Positions 1 to 9,408 are shown, numbered from the stretch's first letter. The stretch is 64,000 nt of DNA from Bacteroides faecis MAJ27 (GCF_900106755.1 NZ_FNNN01000008.1:146087-210086), one strand, 5' to 3'. The notes: generated from the sequence alone by a model not told the origin. Numbers and translations are program-made.

Positions 1-444
1 TATGACATTTCTGTCGTGGCCACTCAACTTGACGGTGGTGTCGACAGGAAAGCTACGGAGAAAGTATCGGGTTCTCTGTCCATCAGTACTCCGAAGAAGC
101 TGTATCAAAAGGACGAAATCGTTGAAATCCGTGTGAAAGGCAATGAGCTGAAGTCGGTGAATGCCCTTAGTTTTGCTCTGCCTTACGACCAGAATGACTA
201 TGAATTTGTAGGTGTGGAACCGTTGAACATGAAAGCCATGGAGAACCTGACTTACGACCGATTGCATACGAATGGCGTGAAATCTCTCTATCCTACTTTC
301 GTCAATATGGGAAAACAGGAATCACTCGAAGGTTCGGAAGATTTGTTCATACTGAAACTGAAAGCGAAACGGAAAGTGAAGTTTGAACTGACTTTGAAAG
401 ACGGAATGCTGGTTGATAAGCGACTGAGGATGCATTCATTTTAA
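1..444 (+). CDS. C-terminal fragment of a secreted protein with a cohesin-like domain
   Basis: The reading frame is open from the first base, so the protein begins outside the window; 147 codons are visible before the stop. The visible part looks like one beta-rich domain (roughly from the segment SGSLSIS to the end) with the pattern of cohesin-like domains found at the C-termini of Bacteroides glycosidases: an alternating hydrophobic start, a central NALSFALPYD stretch and a closing LKLKAK strand. The catalytic part is not visible, so no enzyme class can be assigned. A terminator follows 37 bp downstream, so this is the last gene of its operon. Confidence 0.6.
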   Translation, partial: YDISVVATQLDGGVDRKATEKVSGSLSISTPKKLYQKDEIVEIRVKGNELKSVNALSFALPYDQNDYEFVGVEPLNMKAMENLTYDRLHTNGVKSLYPTFVNMGKQESLEGSEDLFILKLKAKRKVKFELTLKDGMLVDKRLRMHSF

Positions 445-480
445 AATGTGCTTCATGTAAAGCATTGATATATAAAATAA

Positions 481-519
481 AAAGAGGATGCCTGTGGGGA
501 AACTGTGGGCATCCTCTTT
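481..519 (+). terminator. Rho-independent terminator after the truncated first gene
   Basis: A 12-bp perfect stem (AAAGAGGATGCC pairing with GGCATCCTCTTT) encloses a 15-nt loop, just downstream of the first stop codon. The T tract is only the three T of the stem, so it is a modest terminator. Confidence 0.7.
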
Positions 520-682
520 GAGAGACAGACGGGAAGGAGTACTTTCACAAGCAGTCCTTCAGTCTGCTACCTCCACATATTTAATCTGGTTAGGATTATT
601 GAATGGTCTCTTTTATTAATAAATGTATTGAACATCTCTTCTTGGGGGAGTGAGCATCATCTATTCTCTTGGATAATAATCT

Positions 683-1015
683 TTATTCAATTGCACGCAA
701 ACTGATTAGTTCCAGCCATTTATTCATACTCAGGTCAATACCTCCTTTGGCTAAATATTGAATAGCTTTTTTATAATGCGGGTTGTCTTGTTCTCCAAAT
801 AAATTGTTACTTAGTTCCCCAAGATTATAATAAAGACGTGCCATCTGCATATAGTCCAGCATGGTATAATTTTCATCGACAGCTCCGTCAACCAAACGGT
901 TCAACAGGTTATAAGCAATTCCTTTTTCTTCTTCCGATAATTCGGAGAGTGGAGACTGAAGGAGTTTAGTGGATTGCATTAACCGAATAATGTCCTTTTT
1001 GAAATCTGATTGCAT
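683..1015 (-). CDS. Small helical protein of unknown function
   Basis: A 110-residue protein that I do not recognise. It is charged and predicted mostly helical, with no signal peptide or membrane segment; the middle (YNLLNRLVDGAVDENYTMLDYMQMARLYYNL read in parts) resembles a short helical-repeat fold. The codon use and composition are like neighbouring genes, and no longer ORF competes on the other strand. It stands alone between a terminator and a long intergenic region. It may be a cytosolic accessory protein; function unknown. Confidence 0.5.
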   Translation of the reverse strand: MQSDFKKDIIRLMQSTKLLQSPLSELSEEEKGIAYNLLNRLVDGAVDENYTMLDYMQMARLYYNLGELSNNLFGEQDNPHYKKAIQYLAKGGIDLSMNKWLELISLRAIE

Positions 1016-1484
1016 GTTTTGTCAGGTTGCCGCATCAGTTTCCTGTTGGTGCGTGATTTATAAAAAAGAGGACGTGGAAACTATCTACTTATGCCACCAT
1101 AGGTATCCACTACGACCCTTCCACGACATAAGTGATAGTCCCACGCCCAATTTGGTATATAACAAAGTTTATATACAATTGTGCGCGAGACCCGTCACTC
1201 ATTGTCACTCGTGGATAAAATTAGTGGATTCTATGGTGAGTGCAATAAATAACCGTTCTCAATACAAAATTTAAAAGCTTTCTTTCTACAAGCGAAAGTA
1301 AGCATGTGACAAAAGTAGTAATAAATATTTGTAAAGCAAATAATATTGTTTTATAATTTGGGTGTAATAATAAAGAGAAATGATAGTCGGTGTCATTCAA
1401 TTAATTGATTCTCATTTCAATTTTACTGCAATAGCGGGCAAAACTTTATGGTTCATTGAGCGAAATCATGAGGACGATTTACTT

Positions 1485-1638
1485 GTTTCTTCCGTATGAA
1501 TTAATGATTTCTCCTTATCTATTTAGTCATTTCTTCTTCATCTATTCATGTGATGCACTTGTGTAACTGTCGTGTTGCAGAAGTGTAATCAATCAGTTGC
1601 ACAAGTCTGTCTGAATGATTGCTTAAGTAAAAATAGAT
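1485..1638. repeat. Degenerate tandem array, period 22 bp, seven units (array A)
   Basis: Units begin at 1485, 1507, 1529, 1551, 1573, 1595 and 1617. The first three share (G/A)TTTCT near the start; the next four share (A/T)TGC(A/T) at a fixed place, followed in most by AAGT. Spacing is 22 bp at every step. No open frame runs through it. Confidence 0.6.
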
Positions 1639-1792
1639 ACTATCCAGGAATAAGTAATTAATGTGCTGATATCTTGTTTGTTACAGGAAAAGTGCAGTTT
1701 TCTCATAGAGAAAGATAAAAACGTCCTATAGTTTTTTGTGAACTTCTCTTAAAAAAGAGGACTTTTGAGGGATAAATAATTGATTAGTAGCT

Positions 1793-1850
1793 CTGTGACA
1801 TTTTTGTTTTTCCCTGTATAATACTTAAGATAAAGACAAAAATGTCACAG
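1793..1850. repeat. 15-bp perfect inverted repeat, 28-nt spacer
   Basis: CTGTGACATTTTTGT at 1793-1807 is the exact reverse complement of 1836-1850. It sits 27 bp beyond the stop codon of the minus-strand sialate esterase gene. It could be a weak terminator or a protein-binding site. The spacer carries TATAAT, but no gene starts close by. Confidence 0.7.
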
Positions 1851-1876
1851 GTTATTGGAGGCGTTCCGGAGAGTTC

Positions 1877-3310
1877 TTATTTTACATCATCCCATGTATC
1901 CGTCCGGAATGGGAAAGCAGCTATACCCAACGTATTACGTAAGGTGATATGGTCAACATAATTGCGGAAAGCATATCGAACGGCTACCGGTTGGGTAACT
2001 TGGTCACTCCATACCTCTACGTTTCTTGTGCGGCCTGCAATTCGTGCTTTTGCCGGATAAAACTTCTTATCGGCTCCTGCAATCTCAAAACCTTCCAATT
2101 CACAGTTGCCCGGTGCAAGTCCGTAGGGAGCATTGTCAAGTGTAACAATGGCTTTATTGCCGGAATATTCTACCTTTGTCATCATCGGTCCGGTAGATGG
2201 TAATTTATGGAGACCGTATGTTTTGGTCAGTGCGAGATTAGCCAATCGAAGTCCTACTACGTTTTTCTGAGGAGGATGAATGCAGAACTCGTCGCCGACA
2301 TCTATTGTAGGAATCATTCCGGAGTTGGGAATAGTCTTCAATGCTTTCATTTGTGCTTCCTGCAATAAGGCGGAATTTATGTTCCGGCTGTTTCCGTATT
2401 TGTGCGGGGCAATCTGGACATAATAAAAAGGCATATCCGGTGCTTCCCATACATTTCTCCAGAGCTGAACCATTGCTGTCATCATCGGGGCGTAGAGCTG
2501 ATAGTTGAATATATTCGATTCTCCTTGATACCAAAGGAAACCACGTGCTGTATAGTTTTTCACGGGCAATAACATAATATTATACAGGCATTGTAGCCGG
2601 CTGTTCGTATCCAGTTTGGGATTTTTGGCAGCTTCTATGTTTGCACCTTCCACAGAAGCCAGCGTTTCTTCCGTCATCCATGCCTCAATCCGTGAACCTC
2701 CCCAGCTATTGATGACCAGTCCTACAGGGAGATGGAGCGTTTCAGTCAATTGTTTGGCGAAGAAGTAACCCGCGGCACTACAATCCATCGTTGTTTCGGG
2801 CGAAGAAACTTCCCATTTTGCTCCTTCGAAGTCTGCCCGTTCTTTCACTCCTTTTGTTCTGGGAACGGTGATAAAACGGATACGGTCGCGATAGTTGCCT
2901 GCATTCAGAAGGGTTTCTAACGAATGGTCGATAGGTTGCCCCATATTTCCTTTCATAGTCATTTCCATATTGGACTGACCGGAGCATATCCATACTTCCC
3001 CTATTAATATATCTGATAGAGTGGTGCGAGTGCCGTCACTGATCGTGATGGAATAAGGCGTGTAACTCCCGGCAGGAGTGTCGACCTTGACCAGCCAGGC
3101 CCCGTCCTTGTCTGGTGTTACCTTGTAAGTCCGGTTGTTCCAGGAAGTGGTGACAGTCACTTTTTTACCGTCTGCCCATCCCCATAGTTTGACAGAACTG
3201 TTTTGTTGGAGTACCATGTGATCTCCCATCATGACAGGAAGCCTCACTTTGCCTTGTGCAAGTGAAAAGAATAAAAGAGAAAGTGTAAAAATCAGGAAAT
3301 GTTTTTTCAT
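1877..3310 (-). CDS. Sialate O-acetylesterase family (SGNH) protein
   Basis: A 477-residue secreted hydrolase expected to remove O-acetyl groups from sialic acids or similar acetylated sugars, in the periplasm or at the surface. A signal peptide covers about residues 1-20. The SGNH blocks are visible: GQSNME with the nucleophile Ser near residue 113, the SWGGS glycine block, WYQGESN, and the His block DVGDEFCIHPPQK. Length is normal for the family. The gene stands alone and is divergent from the DUF5009 membrane protein, with 261 bp between starts. Whether the true substrate is sialate, xylan or another acetylated glycan cannot be told from sequence. Confidence 0.88.
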   Translation of the reverse strand: MKKHFLIFTLSLLFFSLAQGKVRLPVMMGDHMVLQQNSSVKLWGWADGKKVTVTTSWNNRTYKVTPDKDGAWLVKVDTPAGSYTPYSITISDGTRTTLSDILIGEVWICSGQSNMEMTMKGNMGQPIDHSLETLLNAGNYRDRIRFITVPRTKGVKERADFEGAKWEVSSPETTMDCSAAGYFFAKQLTETLHLPVGLVINSWGGSRIEAWMTEETLASVEGANIEAAKNPKLDTNSRLQCLYNIMLLPVKNYTARGFLWYQGESNIFNYQLYAPMMTAMVQLWRNVWEAPDMPFYYVQIAPHKYGNSRNINSALLQEAQMKALKTIPNSGMIPTIDVGDEFCIHPPQKNVVGLRLANLALTKTYGLHKLPSTGPMMTKVEYSGNKAIVTLDNAPYGLAPGNCELEGFEIAGADKKFYPAKARIAGRTRNVEVWSDQVTQPVAVRYAFRNYVDHITLRNTLGIAAFPFRTDTWDDVK

Positions 3311-3571
3311 ACTATTGTTTCATTAATTAGAATTTGATAAATACTTTATTTAGGTATGGGACAAAATTACAATCTAATTTGAATATGGAATAATACTATT
3401 TAGTCATTCTCTGACAGATTTTGGTCGATTTATTCAAATCTTGCTTTTCTTCCACTGATTCAATTTCCTTCCCCATAGGCTTGCCGGAGAAAGAAGTTTT
3501 GAATACATTTGTATTAAGATGCGTTACAGTCCATGTTTCCTGGGATACTAATTGAATAATATATTAATACT

Positions 3572-4702
3572 ATGAGTAAAAAATCAGAGAATAACACATC
3601 CAGACTTGCTTCTCTGGATATTCTTCGCGGTTTTGATTTATTTCTTCTTGTCTTTTTTCAGCCGGTGTTTGCAGCATTGGTGCGACAGTTGAATCTGCCA
3701 TTTCTCAATGATATCCTTTATCAGTTTGACCATGAAGTGTGGGAAGGGTTCCGTTTCTGGGACCTTGTGATGCCGTTGTTCCTGTTTATGACGGGAGCTT
3801 CGATGCCGTTTTCACTGTCTAAGTACATCGGGACTTCCGGCAGTTACCGGCCTGTCTACCGGAGGATTCTGAAACGGGTATTTCTGCTGTTTGTATTTGG
3901 GATGATCGTTCAGGGAAATCTGCTGGGACTGGATGGCAAGCATATTTATCTCTATTCAAACACCTTGCAGTCTATTGCTGTCGGCTATCTTATTGCGGCA
4001 GTCATCCAGTTGCATTTTTCGTTCAAGTGGCAGATAGGAATAACCTTGTTGTTGCTTTTCGTGTACTGGATTCCTATGACATTTTTGGGTGACTTTACAC
4101 CGGCGGGAAACTTTGCGGAGCAGGTAGACAGATGGGTATTGGGTCGCTTCAGAGATGGTGTCTATTGGAATGAAGACGGAACCTGGAACTTTTCACCCTA
4201 TTACAATTACACATGGATATGGAGCAGCCTGACATTCGGAGTGACTGTCATGCTCGGAGCCTTTGCCGGAAAAATAATGAAAGAAGGAAAGGCGGACCGT
4301 AAAAGGGTGGTGCAGGTATTGTCGGTCGTTGGAGTGCTTCTGATAGGGCTGGCGATGCTCTGGAGTTTGCAGATGCCCGTCATCAAACGTTTGTGGACAG
4401 GTAGCATGACGTTGCTGTCCGGTGGTTATTGCTTTTTGCTGATGGCCCTGTTTTATTACTGGATTGACTATAAAGGACACAGCCGTGGGCTGAACTGGCT
4501 GAAAATATACGGCATGAACTCTATCACGGCTTACCTGCTGGGTGAAGTGGTAAACTTCCGTTGTATAGCTGATTCGGTTAGCTACGGGCTGAAACAATAT
4601 ATAGGAGATTATTATCCCGTATGGCTCACGTTTGCTAATTATCTGATTCTTTTCTTCCTGTTGAGAATGATGTATAAACGTGGTCTGTTTTTAAAAGTCT
4701 GA
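3572..4702 (+). CDS. DUF5009 / HGSNAT-like multi-spanning membrane acyltransferase candidate
   Basis: A 376-residue polytopic membrane protein with about ten hydrophobic segments. The N-terminal RLASLDILRGFDLF and the FWDLVMPLFLFMTG block are typical of the COG4299 group, related to heparan-alpha-glucosaminide N-acetyltransferase. By family it may acetylate amino sugars across the inner membrane; this is unproven here. It is divergent from the sialate O-acetylesterase, which suggests both deal with acetylated sugars. The ATG at 3572 opens directly into the family N-terminus. Confidence 0.82.
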   Translation: MSKKSENNTSRLASLDILRGFDLFLLVFFQPVFAALVRQLNLPFLNDILYQFDHEVWEGFRFWDLVMPLFLFMTGASMPFSLSKYIGTSGSYRPVYRRILKRVFLLFVFGMIVQGNLLGLDGKHIYLYSNTLQSIAVGYLIAAVIQLHFSFKWQIGITLLLLFVYWIPMTFLGDFTPAGNFAEQVDRWVLGRFRDGVYWNEDGTWNFSPYYNYTWIWSSLTFGVTVMLGAFAGKIMKEGKADRKRVVQVLSVVGVLLIGLAMLWSLQMPVIKRLWTGSMTLLSGGYCFLLMALFYYWIDYKGHSRGLNWLKIYGMNSITAYLLGEVVNFRCIADSVSYGLKQYIGDYYPVWLTFANYLILFFLLRMMYKRGLFLKV

Positions 4703-4886
4703 TGAGGTAATGGGTACACAAAAAAGACAGCTGGGTGTCGGGTTGCATTAGCGGATAAATCGGGCGAATGCATTTTTATGGAATAGAATTTTAGTATATT
4801 CTCATTCCGGGATGTATTAGTAGAGAAGGTCCGTCTAATAAACGAACCTGACTGTGCAGCTTATAACTTGACACCCCCTCAAATAA

Positions 4887-4929
4887 AAAGAGCCATCTAA
4901 CCCGGTCATCAGGTGTAAAATGGCTCTTT
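4887..4929. terminator. Bidirectional terminator between convergent genes
   Basis: AAAGAGCCAT at 4887-4896 pairs with ATGGCTCTTT at 4920-4929, with A-rich and T-rich flanks on both sides. It serves the DUF5009 gene (plus) and the SulP gene (minus). Confidence 0.8.
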
Positions 4930-4953
4930 CTTTATTTTATCATCTGTCGTTTT

Positions 4954-6633
4954 TTACTGCATCACTTCTTTGGCTCTGTCCAGTGCTACATAGATATTCG
5001 GACAAATGTTCTCTTTTCCCAGCAATTCATAGAATCCTGATTTTTCCAGTACTTTGTGTACCTTTTCATTGACTCCGGAAAGGATGACGGTCGTCTTTTC
5101 CCTCTTTGACATTTCGCATAGCGTAGTCAGGTTGTGGATACCGGTAGAATCGATGAACGGTATTTTACGCATACGGATGATACGCACATCCGGGCGGTCG
5201 CCCAGTTGCGACATGGTTTCTTCAAACTTTGTGGCGATGCCGAAGAAATAAGGCCCGTTGATTTCATACACTTCCACCCCTTTGGGGATGATGATGTTCT
5301 CTTCATTCACGGCAATATCCGATTCCTTGTTCGGGTCGATTTCGTCTGTGATTACGGAGATTTCTGTAGTCTCCATGACACGTTTCATGAAGAGGACACA
5401 GGCAATGATCAATCCTATTTCGATGGCGACTGTCAAATCGAAGATAACGGTAAGGAAGAAAGTGATCAGCAATACGGTAACATCCGATTTTGGATTTTTC
5501 AGTAATGCCTTGAAGACTCTCCATCCGCTCATATTATAAGATACAATCACCAGTACTCCGGCCAGACATGCCATCGGAATGTATTGAGCCAGCGGCATCA
5601 GGAACAGAAGAATCAGCAACAGTACTACTGCATGGATAATTCCGGCAATGGGAGTTTTACCTCCGTTGTTGATGTTGGTCATTGTGCGGGCAATCGCTCC
5701 GGTAGCGGGAATACCTCCGAACAAAGGAGCTACGATGTTGGCGGCTCCCTGTGCGATAAGTTCCGTGTTGGAGTCGTGGCGGTCGCCGATCACACCGTCC
5801 GCTACGGTGGCGGATAACAAAGATTCGATAGCTCCCAGCACAGCGATGGTAATAGCTACCGGAAACAATTCTCTGATAGCTTCCCAGTTGAGGGCAGGCA
5901 CTACAGCATCGGGCAACTCCGACTTGATAGTAAACCGGTCACCGATAGTCTGGATGCAGTCGATTCCGCCATAGGTCTTCATCAGATAAACGGCAAGTGT
6001 CACCACTACAATGGCGATCAGCGAACCGGGAATTTTTTTGGAGAACCGGGGAGTAATCGCTATAATAATGATACTGACAATGCTGACAATTGTATTCCAC
6101 CAGTTTATTGTGTCGAAATGGTGGAAATAAATCATCCATTTCCCGATAAAATCCCCCGGTACCTTTTCACCTCCGAAGGACAATCCGAAGATATCGGCGA
6201 TCTGCGTAGTGAAAATAGTAACGGCGATACCACTGGTGAAACCGACAATGATGGGATACGGAATAAACTTGATGACCGCTCCGAGTTTGAATACACCTAA
6301 CAGTATCAGGATGATACCTGCCATAAGTGTAGCTACAATCAGTCCGGCTTCACCATATTGCTGGATGATGCCGTAGATGATAACGATAAAAGCTCCTGTC
6401 GGTCCGCCGATCTGGACCTTGCTTCCTCCCATCAGAGAGATGATGAATCCGGCAATGATAGCGGTGATAATACCTTTTTCGGGCGATACTCCCGAAGCAA
6501 TACCGAAGGCAATAGCTAACGGAAGTGCCACGATACCGACGATGACACCTGCCATCAGGTCTGCCATAAACGTTTCTTTCGAATAATTCTTTAAACAAGA
6601 AACCAATTTGGGTTTAAATTCAAATAACTTCAT
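4954..6633 (-). CDS. SulP family anion transporter with STAS domain
   Basis: A 559-residue inner-membrane transporter. The SLC26A/SulP membrane domain spans about residues 20-420 (with GFIISLMGGSKVQIGGPTGAF as the family signature), followed by a cytosolic STAS domain at about 445-550 carrying the IDSTGIHNL motif around the usual phosphorylatable Ser. The family carries sulfate, bicarbonate or dicarboxylates; the substrate is not decidable here. It is a single gene, convergent with the DUF5009 gene and closed by the shared terminator. Confidence 0.93.
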   Translation of the reverse strand: MKLFEFKPKLVSCLKNYSKETFMADLMAGVIVGIVALPLAIAFGIASGVSPEKGIITAIIAGFIISLMGGSKVQIGGPTGAFIVIIYGIIQQYGEAGLIVATLMAGIILILLGVFKLGAVIKFIPYPIIVGFTSGIAVTIFTTQIADIFGLSFGGEKVPGDFIGKWMIYFHHFDTINWWNTIVSIVSIIIIAITPRFSKKIPGSLIAIVVVTLAVYLMKTYGGIDCIQTIGDRFTIKSELPDAVVPALNWEAIRELFPVAITIAVLGAIESLLSATVADGVIGDRHDSNTELIAQGAANIVAPLFGGIPATGAIARTMTNINNGGKTPIAGIIHAVVLLLILLFLMPLAQYIPMACLAGVLVIVSYNMSGWRVFKALLKNPKSDVTVLLITFFLTVIFDLTVAIEIGLIIACVLFMKRVMETTEISVITDEIDPNKESDIAVNEENIIIPKGVEVYEINGPYFFGIATKFEETMSQLGDRPDVRIIRMRKIPFIDSTGIHNLTTLCEMSKREKTTVILSGVNEKVHKVLEKSGFYELLGKENICPNIYVALDRAKEVMQ

Positions 6634-6809
6634 TTCTGTGAATTGTTACATGTGCTTTTGCTATTTTGTAAAGTAGAGGTTGCAAAATTACATAAAATAA
6701 TCGAGATAAGTATGTTTAGCAACATGCTATTTGATTGTTGATAGGTTTTGTCTATGAGTTGATAGTTTTTATTCATTAAGAAAAGGAGACTTATTACGAA
6801 CAAATCTCT

Positions 6810-6817
6810 TATATTTG
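6810..6817 (+). promoter_or_regulatory. -7 box TATATTTG upstream of rubrerythrin
   Basis: TATATTTG matches the Bacteroides TAnnTTTG -7 element, 62 bp before the rubrerythrin ATG. No clear TTTG -33 box is seen at 19-21 bp upstream. Confidence 0.5.
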
Positions 6818-6878
6818 CGTTATAAGTAGTACGACAAGTTACGTTTGGTAATAACCAATTTTAAAATATAATAGAATT

Positions 6879-7457
6879 ATGACTAAGAGTATCAAAGGAA
6901 CCCAGACAGAGAAAAATCTGTTGACTTCATTCGCGGGAGAATCACAGGCAAGAATGCGTTACACTTATTTTGCAAGTGTTGCAAAGAAGGAAGGTTACGA
7001 ACAAATTTCAGCAATCTTCACAGAAACAGCTGATCAGGAAAAGGAACACGCAAAACGTATGTTCAAGTTCCTGGAAGGTGGCATGGTTGAAATTACTGCC
7101 AGCTATCCGGCTGGTGTGATCGGCAATACACTCGAAAATCTTCGCGCTGCCGCTGCCGGCGAACACGAAGAATGGTCACTGGATTACCCTCACTTCGCAG
7201 ATGTAGCAGAACAGGAAGGTTTCCCGATGATTGCTGCTATGTATCGTAATATCTCAATCGCTGAGAAAGGTCATGAAGAAAGATATCTGGCTTTCGTGAA
7301 CAACATCGAAAATATGACTGTATTCGCTAAAGAAGGCGAAGTAGTATGGCAGTGCCGTAACTGCGGTTATATCGAAATCGGTAAGGAAGCTCCTGAAGTT
7401 TGCCCGGCATGTCTGCATCCGCAAGCATATTTCGAAGTGAAGAAAGAAAACTATTAA
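6879..7457 (+). CDS. rbr: Rubrerythrin
   Basis: A 192-residue cytosolic non-heme iron peroxidase that reduces hydrogen peroxide in anaerobes. The N-terminal ferritin-like domain shows the diiron ligands in ESQARMRY, EKEHAKRMF, and EKGHEERY. The C-terminal rubredoxin domain has CRNCGY and CPACLHP for the Fe(Cys)4 centre. Length is typical. It is monocistronic: its own -7 box lies upstream and a strong terminator follows 25 bp after the stop. Expression under oxidative stress is likely by family. Confidence 0.96.
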   Translation: MTKSIKGTQTEKNLLTSFAGESQARMRYTYFASVAKKEGYEQISAIFTETADQEKEHAKRMFKFLEGGMVEITASYPAGVIGNTLENLRAAAAGEHEEWSLDYPHFADVAEQEGFPMIAAMYRNISIAEKGHEERYLAFVNNIENMTVFAKEGEVVWQCRNCGYIEIGKEAPEVCPACLHPQAYFEVKKENY

Positions 7458-7481
7458 TAGAAGCGTTTATTAGATAAAAAA

Positions 7482-7518
7482 ATGCCACTTGCGGAAATTC
7501 TGCAAGCGGCATTTTTTT
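7482..7518 (+). terminator. Terminator of rubrerythrin
   Basis: ATGCCACTTGC (7482-7492) pairs with GCAAGCGGCAT (7502-7512) with one mismatch, followed by an eight-T tract. The A-rich side would also help transcripts from the minus strand. Confidence 0.88.
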
Positions 7519-7538
7519 TATGGTTAGAAACTTGTCTT

Positions 7539-7814
7539 TTATCTGACAGTATCTTCTTTGTGGAACGTTACAGTCCTTTCAGCCGTAGAATCGTTTTTGA
7601 TGCTGGTCACATCGCCTTTTGTCGTAAAGTATACATCGTTTCCCCTATCCGTAAAGCGATAGACTTTGACTCCGTCATGCTCGAACAGATAACTGATTTT
7701 GTAAGTTTCATTATTTTCCGCTTTTCCTTGTTTCAAAGGAATACTGGGAGGATAGCAGGAAGATATCCCTGCCATAATGATTAAAAGAATAAATAGTTTA
7801 GTTAGTGTTTTCAC
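7539..7814 (-). CDS. Small lipoprotein, DUF4884-like
   Basis: A 91-residue protein with a lipoprotein signal (MAGISSC, acylated Cys at about residue 20). The remaining domain is a small beta-rich fold (VYRFTDRGNDVYFTTKGD). I believe it belongs to the DUF4884 group of Bacteroides lipoproteins. It starts 2 bp after the nadB stop codon on the same strand, so it is almost surely cotranscribed with nadB. The functional link to NAD synthesis is unknown. Confidence 0.75.
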   Translation of the reverse strand: MKTLTKLFILLIIMAGISSCYPPSIPLKQGKAENNETYKISYLFEHDGVKVYRFTDRGNDVYFTTKGDVTSIKNDSTAERTVTFHKEDTVR

Positions 7815-7816
7815 GA

Positions 7817-9388
7817 TTACTTTTTTGCATGTGGATAATCAATCGTATAATGTAATCCGCGGCTTTCTTTGCGTTCCATTGCCTGGCGCATAATCAGATA
7901 GCCAACATTGACCATATTACGCAATTCGCAGATCTCTCTGGAAGCTACGCTGCGTTTGAACAAACTTTCAGTCTCTTCGTAGATAATATCCAGTCGGTCC
8001 CAGGCACGCTTCAGACGAAGATCACTGCGGACAATACCTACGTAGGTACTCATAATCTGGTTGACTTCTTTCATGCTTTGTGTGATCAGGACCATTTCTT
8101 CCGGTGAGCGTGTTCCCTCATCGTTCCATTCGGGGATAGCTTCGTTGTAAGCATACTGGTCTACCACTTCCAGGCTATGTTTGGCGGCGGCATCGGCATA
8201 TACGACAGCTTCGATCAGTGAGTTGGAAGCCAGACGGTTGCCGCCGTGAAGTCCGGTGCAAGAGCATTCTCCCACGGCATAAAGGCGTTCGATGGAAGAT
8301 TGCCCGTTCAGGTCTACGAGGATACCGCCGCAAAGATAATGGGCAGCCGGAGCTACCGGGATATAGTCCTTGGTGATGTCGATACCCAGGCTGAGGCATT
8401 TCTCGTAGATATTGGGGAAATGTTTCTTTGTTTCTTCCGGGTCTTTGTGGGTAACGTCCAGATAGACGTGGTCGTCTCCCCGGTTTTTCATTTCGTTGTC
8501 GATGGCACGGGCGACGATATCACGCGGGGCAAGTGAAAGACGTGGATCATATTTCTGCATGAATTCTTTGCCGTCCATTGTACGGAGTACACCACCGTAG
8601 CCGCGCATTGCTTCCGTAATCAGGAAAGAAGGGCGGTCGCCCGGATGATAGAGGGCGGTAGGGTGAAATTGTACGAACTCCATGTCCTTTACCGTGCCTT
8701 TGGCGCGATAGACCATGGCGATACCGTCTCCGGTAGCGACCAGCGGGTTGGTGGTTGTTTTATAAACGGCCCCTACTCCACCGGTGGCCATTAAAGTCAC
8801 TTTGGCGAGGTATGTATCTACTTTTCCGGTTTTCGGGTCGAGGATGTAAGCACCGTAACATTTGATGTCCGGTGTCTGGCGGGTAACGGTCACTCCCAAG
8901 TGATGCTGTGTCAGGATTTCAACGGCAAACTGGTTCTCAATCACTTCGATGTTCGGATGCCGCTGTACGGCTTTGATCAGGCTGTCCTGAATTTCTGCTC
9001 CCGTATTATCTTTATGGTGAAGAATGCGGAATTCGGAATGCCCTCCTTCGCGGTGCAAGTCAAATTCGCCTTTCTCGTTTTTGTCGAAGTCTACCCCCCA
9101 CTTGATAAGTTCTTCAATTTGCGCAGGCGCTTCGCGCACTACTTTTTCTACTGCTTCACGGTCACTGATCCAGTCTCCTGCAATCATCGTGTCTTCAATG
9201 TGTTTGTCGAAATTATCTACCAGAAGGTTGGTGACAGACGCCACCCCTCCTTGGGCGAAGTACGTATTGGCTTCTTCCAGCCCGCTTTTACAGATAAGAG
9301 CAACTTTACCTTTGTGCGCTACTTTGAGCGCAAAACTCATACCGGCAATTCCGGAGCCGATAACGAGGAAATCGAATTTTCTTACCAT
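7817..9388 (-). CDS. nadB: L-aspartate oxidase
   Basis: FAD enzyme that oxidises L-aspartate to iminoaspartate, the first step of de novo NAD synthesis with NadA; anaerobes use fumarate as acceptor. Seen: the dinucleotide motif GSGIAGMSFAL, QGGVASV, the HREGGHSEFRILHHKD segment, VQFHPTALY, and the C-terminal helical domain. I choose the ATG at 9388 (523 residues); an in-frame GTG at 9406 lies too close to the -7 box for a leader. nadA and nadC are not next to it. Confidence 0.94.
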   Translation of the reverse strand: MVRKFDFLVIGSGIAGMSFALKVAHKGKVALICKSGLEEANTYFAQGGVASVTNLLVDNFDKHIEDTMIAGDWISDREAVEKVVREAPAQIEELIKWGVDFDKNEKGEFDLHREGGHSEFRILHHKDNTGAEIQDSLIKAVQRHPNIEVIENQFAVEILTQHHLGVTVTRQTPDIKCYGAYILDPKTGKVDTYLAKVTLMATGGVGAVYKTTTNPLVATGDGIAMVYRAKGTVKDMEFVQFHPTALYHPGDRPSFLITEAMRGYGGVLRTMDGKEFMQKYDPRLSLAPRDIVARAIDNEMKNRGDDHVYLDVTHKDPEETKKHFPNIYEKCLSLGIDITKDYIPVAPAAHYLCGGILVDLNGQSSIERLYAVGECSCTGLHGGNRLASNSLIEAVVYADAAAKHSLEVVDQYAYNEAIPEWNDEGTRSPEEMVLITQSMKEVNQIMSTYVGIVRSDLRLKRAWDRLDIIYEETESLFKRSVASREICELRNMVNVGYLIMRQAMERKESRGLHYTIDYPHAKK

Positions 9389-9408
9389 AGTTTTGTTATT
9401 TCTCACCG

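Larger units (their letters stand above)
1016..1876. other. 861-bp intergenic region without a convincing gene
   Basis: No convincing coding sequence is seen. It holds an imperfect long hairpin (about 1070-1146, arms around ACTATC-ACTTATG and CATAAGTGATAGT), an AT-rich stretch, a 22-bp-period array (1485-1638), a short hairpin CTCTTaaaaAAGAG near 1746-1759, and a 15-bp perfect inverted repeat (1793-1850). A 101-codon ORF at 969-1274 runs through the hairpin and looks spurious. Confidence 0.6.

Noticed and set aside
505..705. 66-codon ORF after the first terminator
   Set aside because: It begins inside the terminator stem, overlaps the end of the next gene and has no family features.
969..1274. 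101-codon ORF upstream of array A
   Set aside because: It overlaps the small minus-strand gene and a hairpin; residue composition (Cys and His rich without pattern) is that of a chance ORF.
1793..1850. Phase-variable invertible promoter
   Set aside because: The spacer is only 28 bp, far shorter than known Bacteroides invertible promoters, and no invertase or start codon is close.
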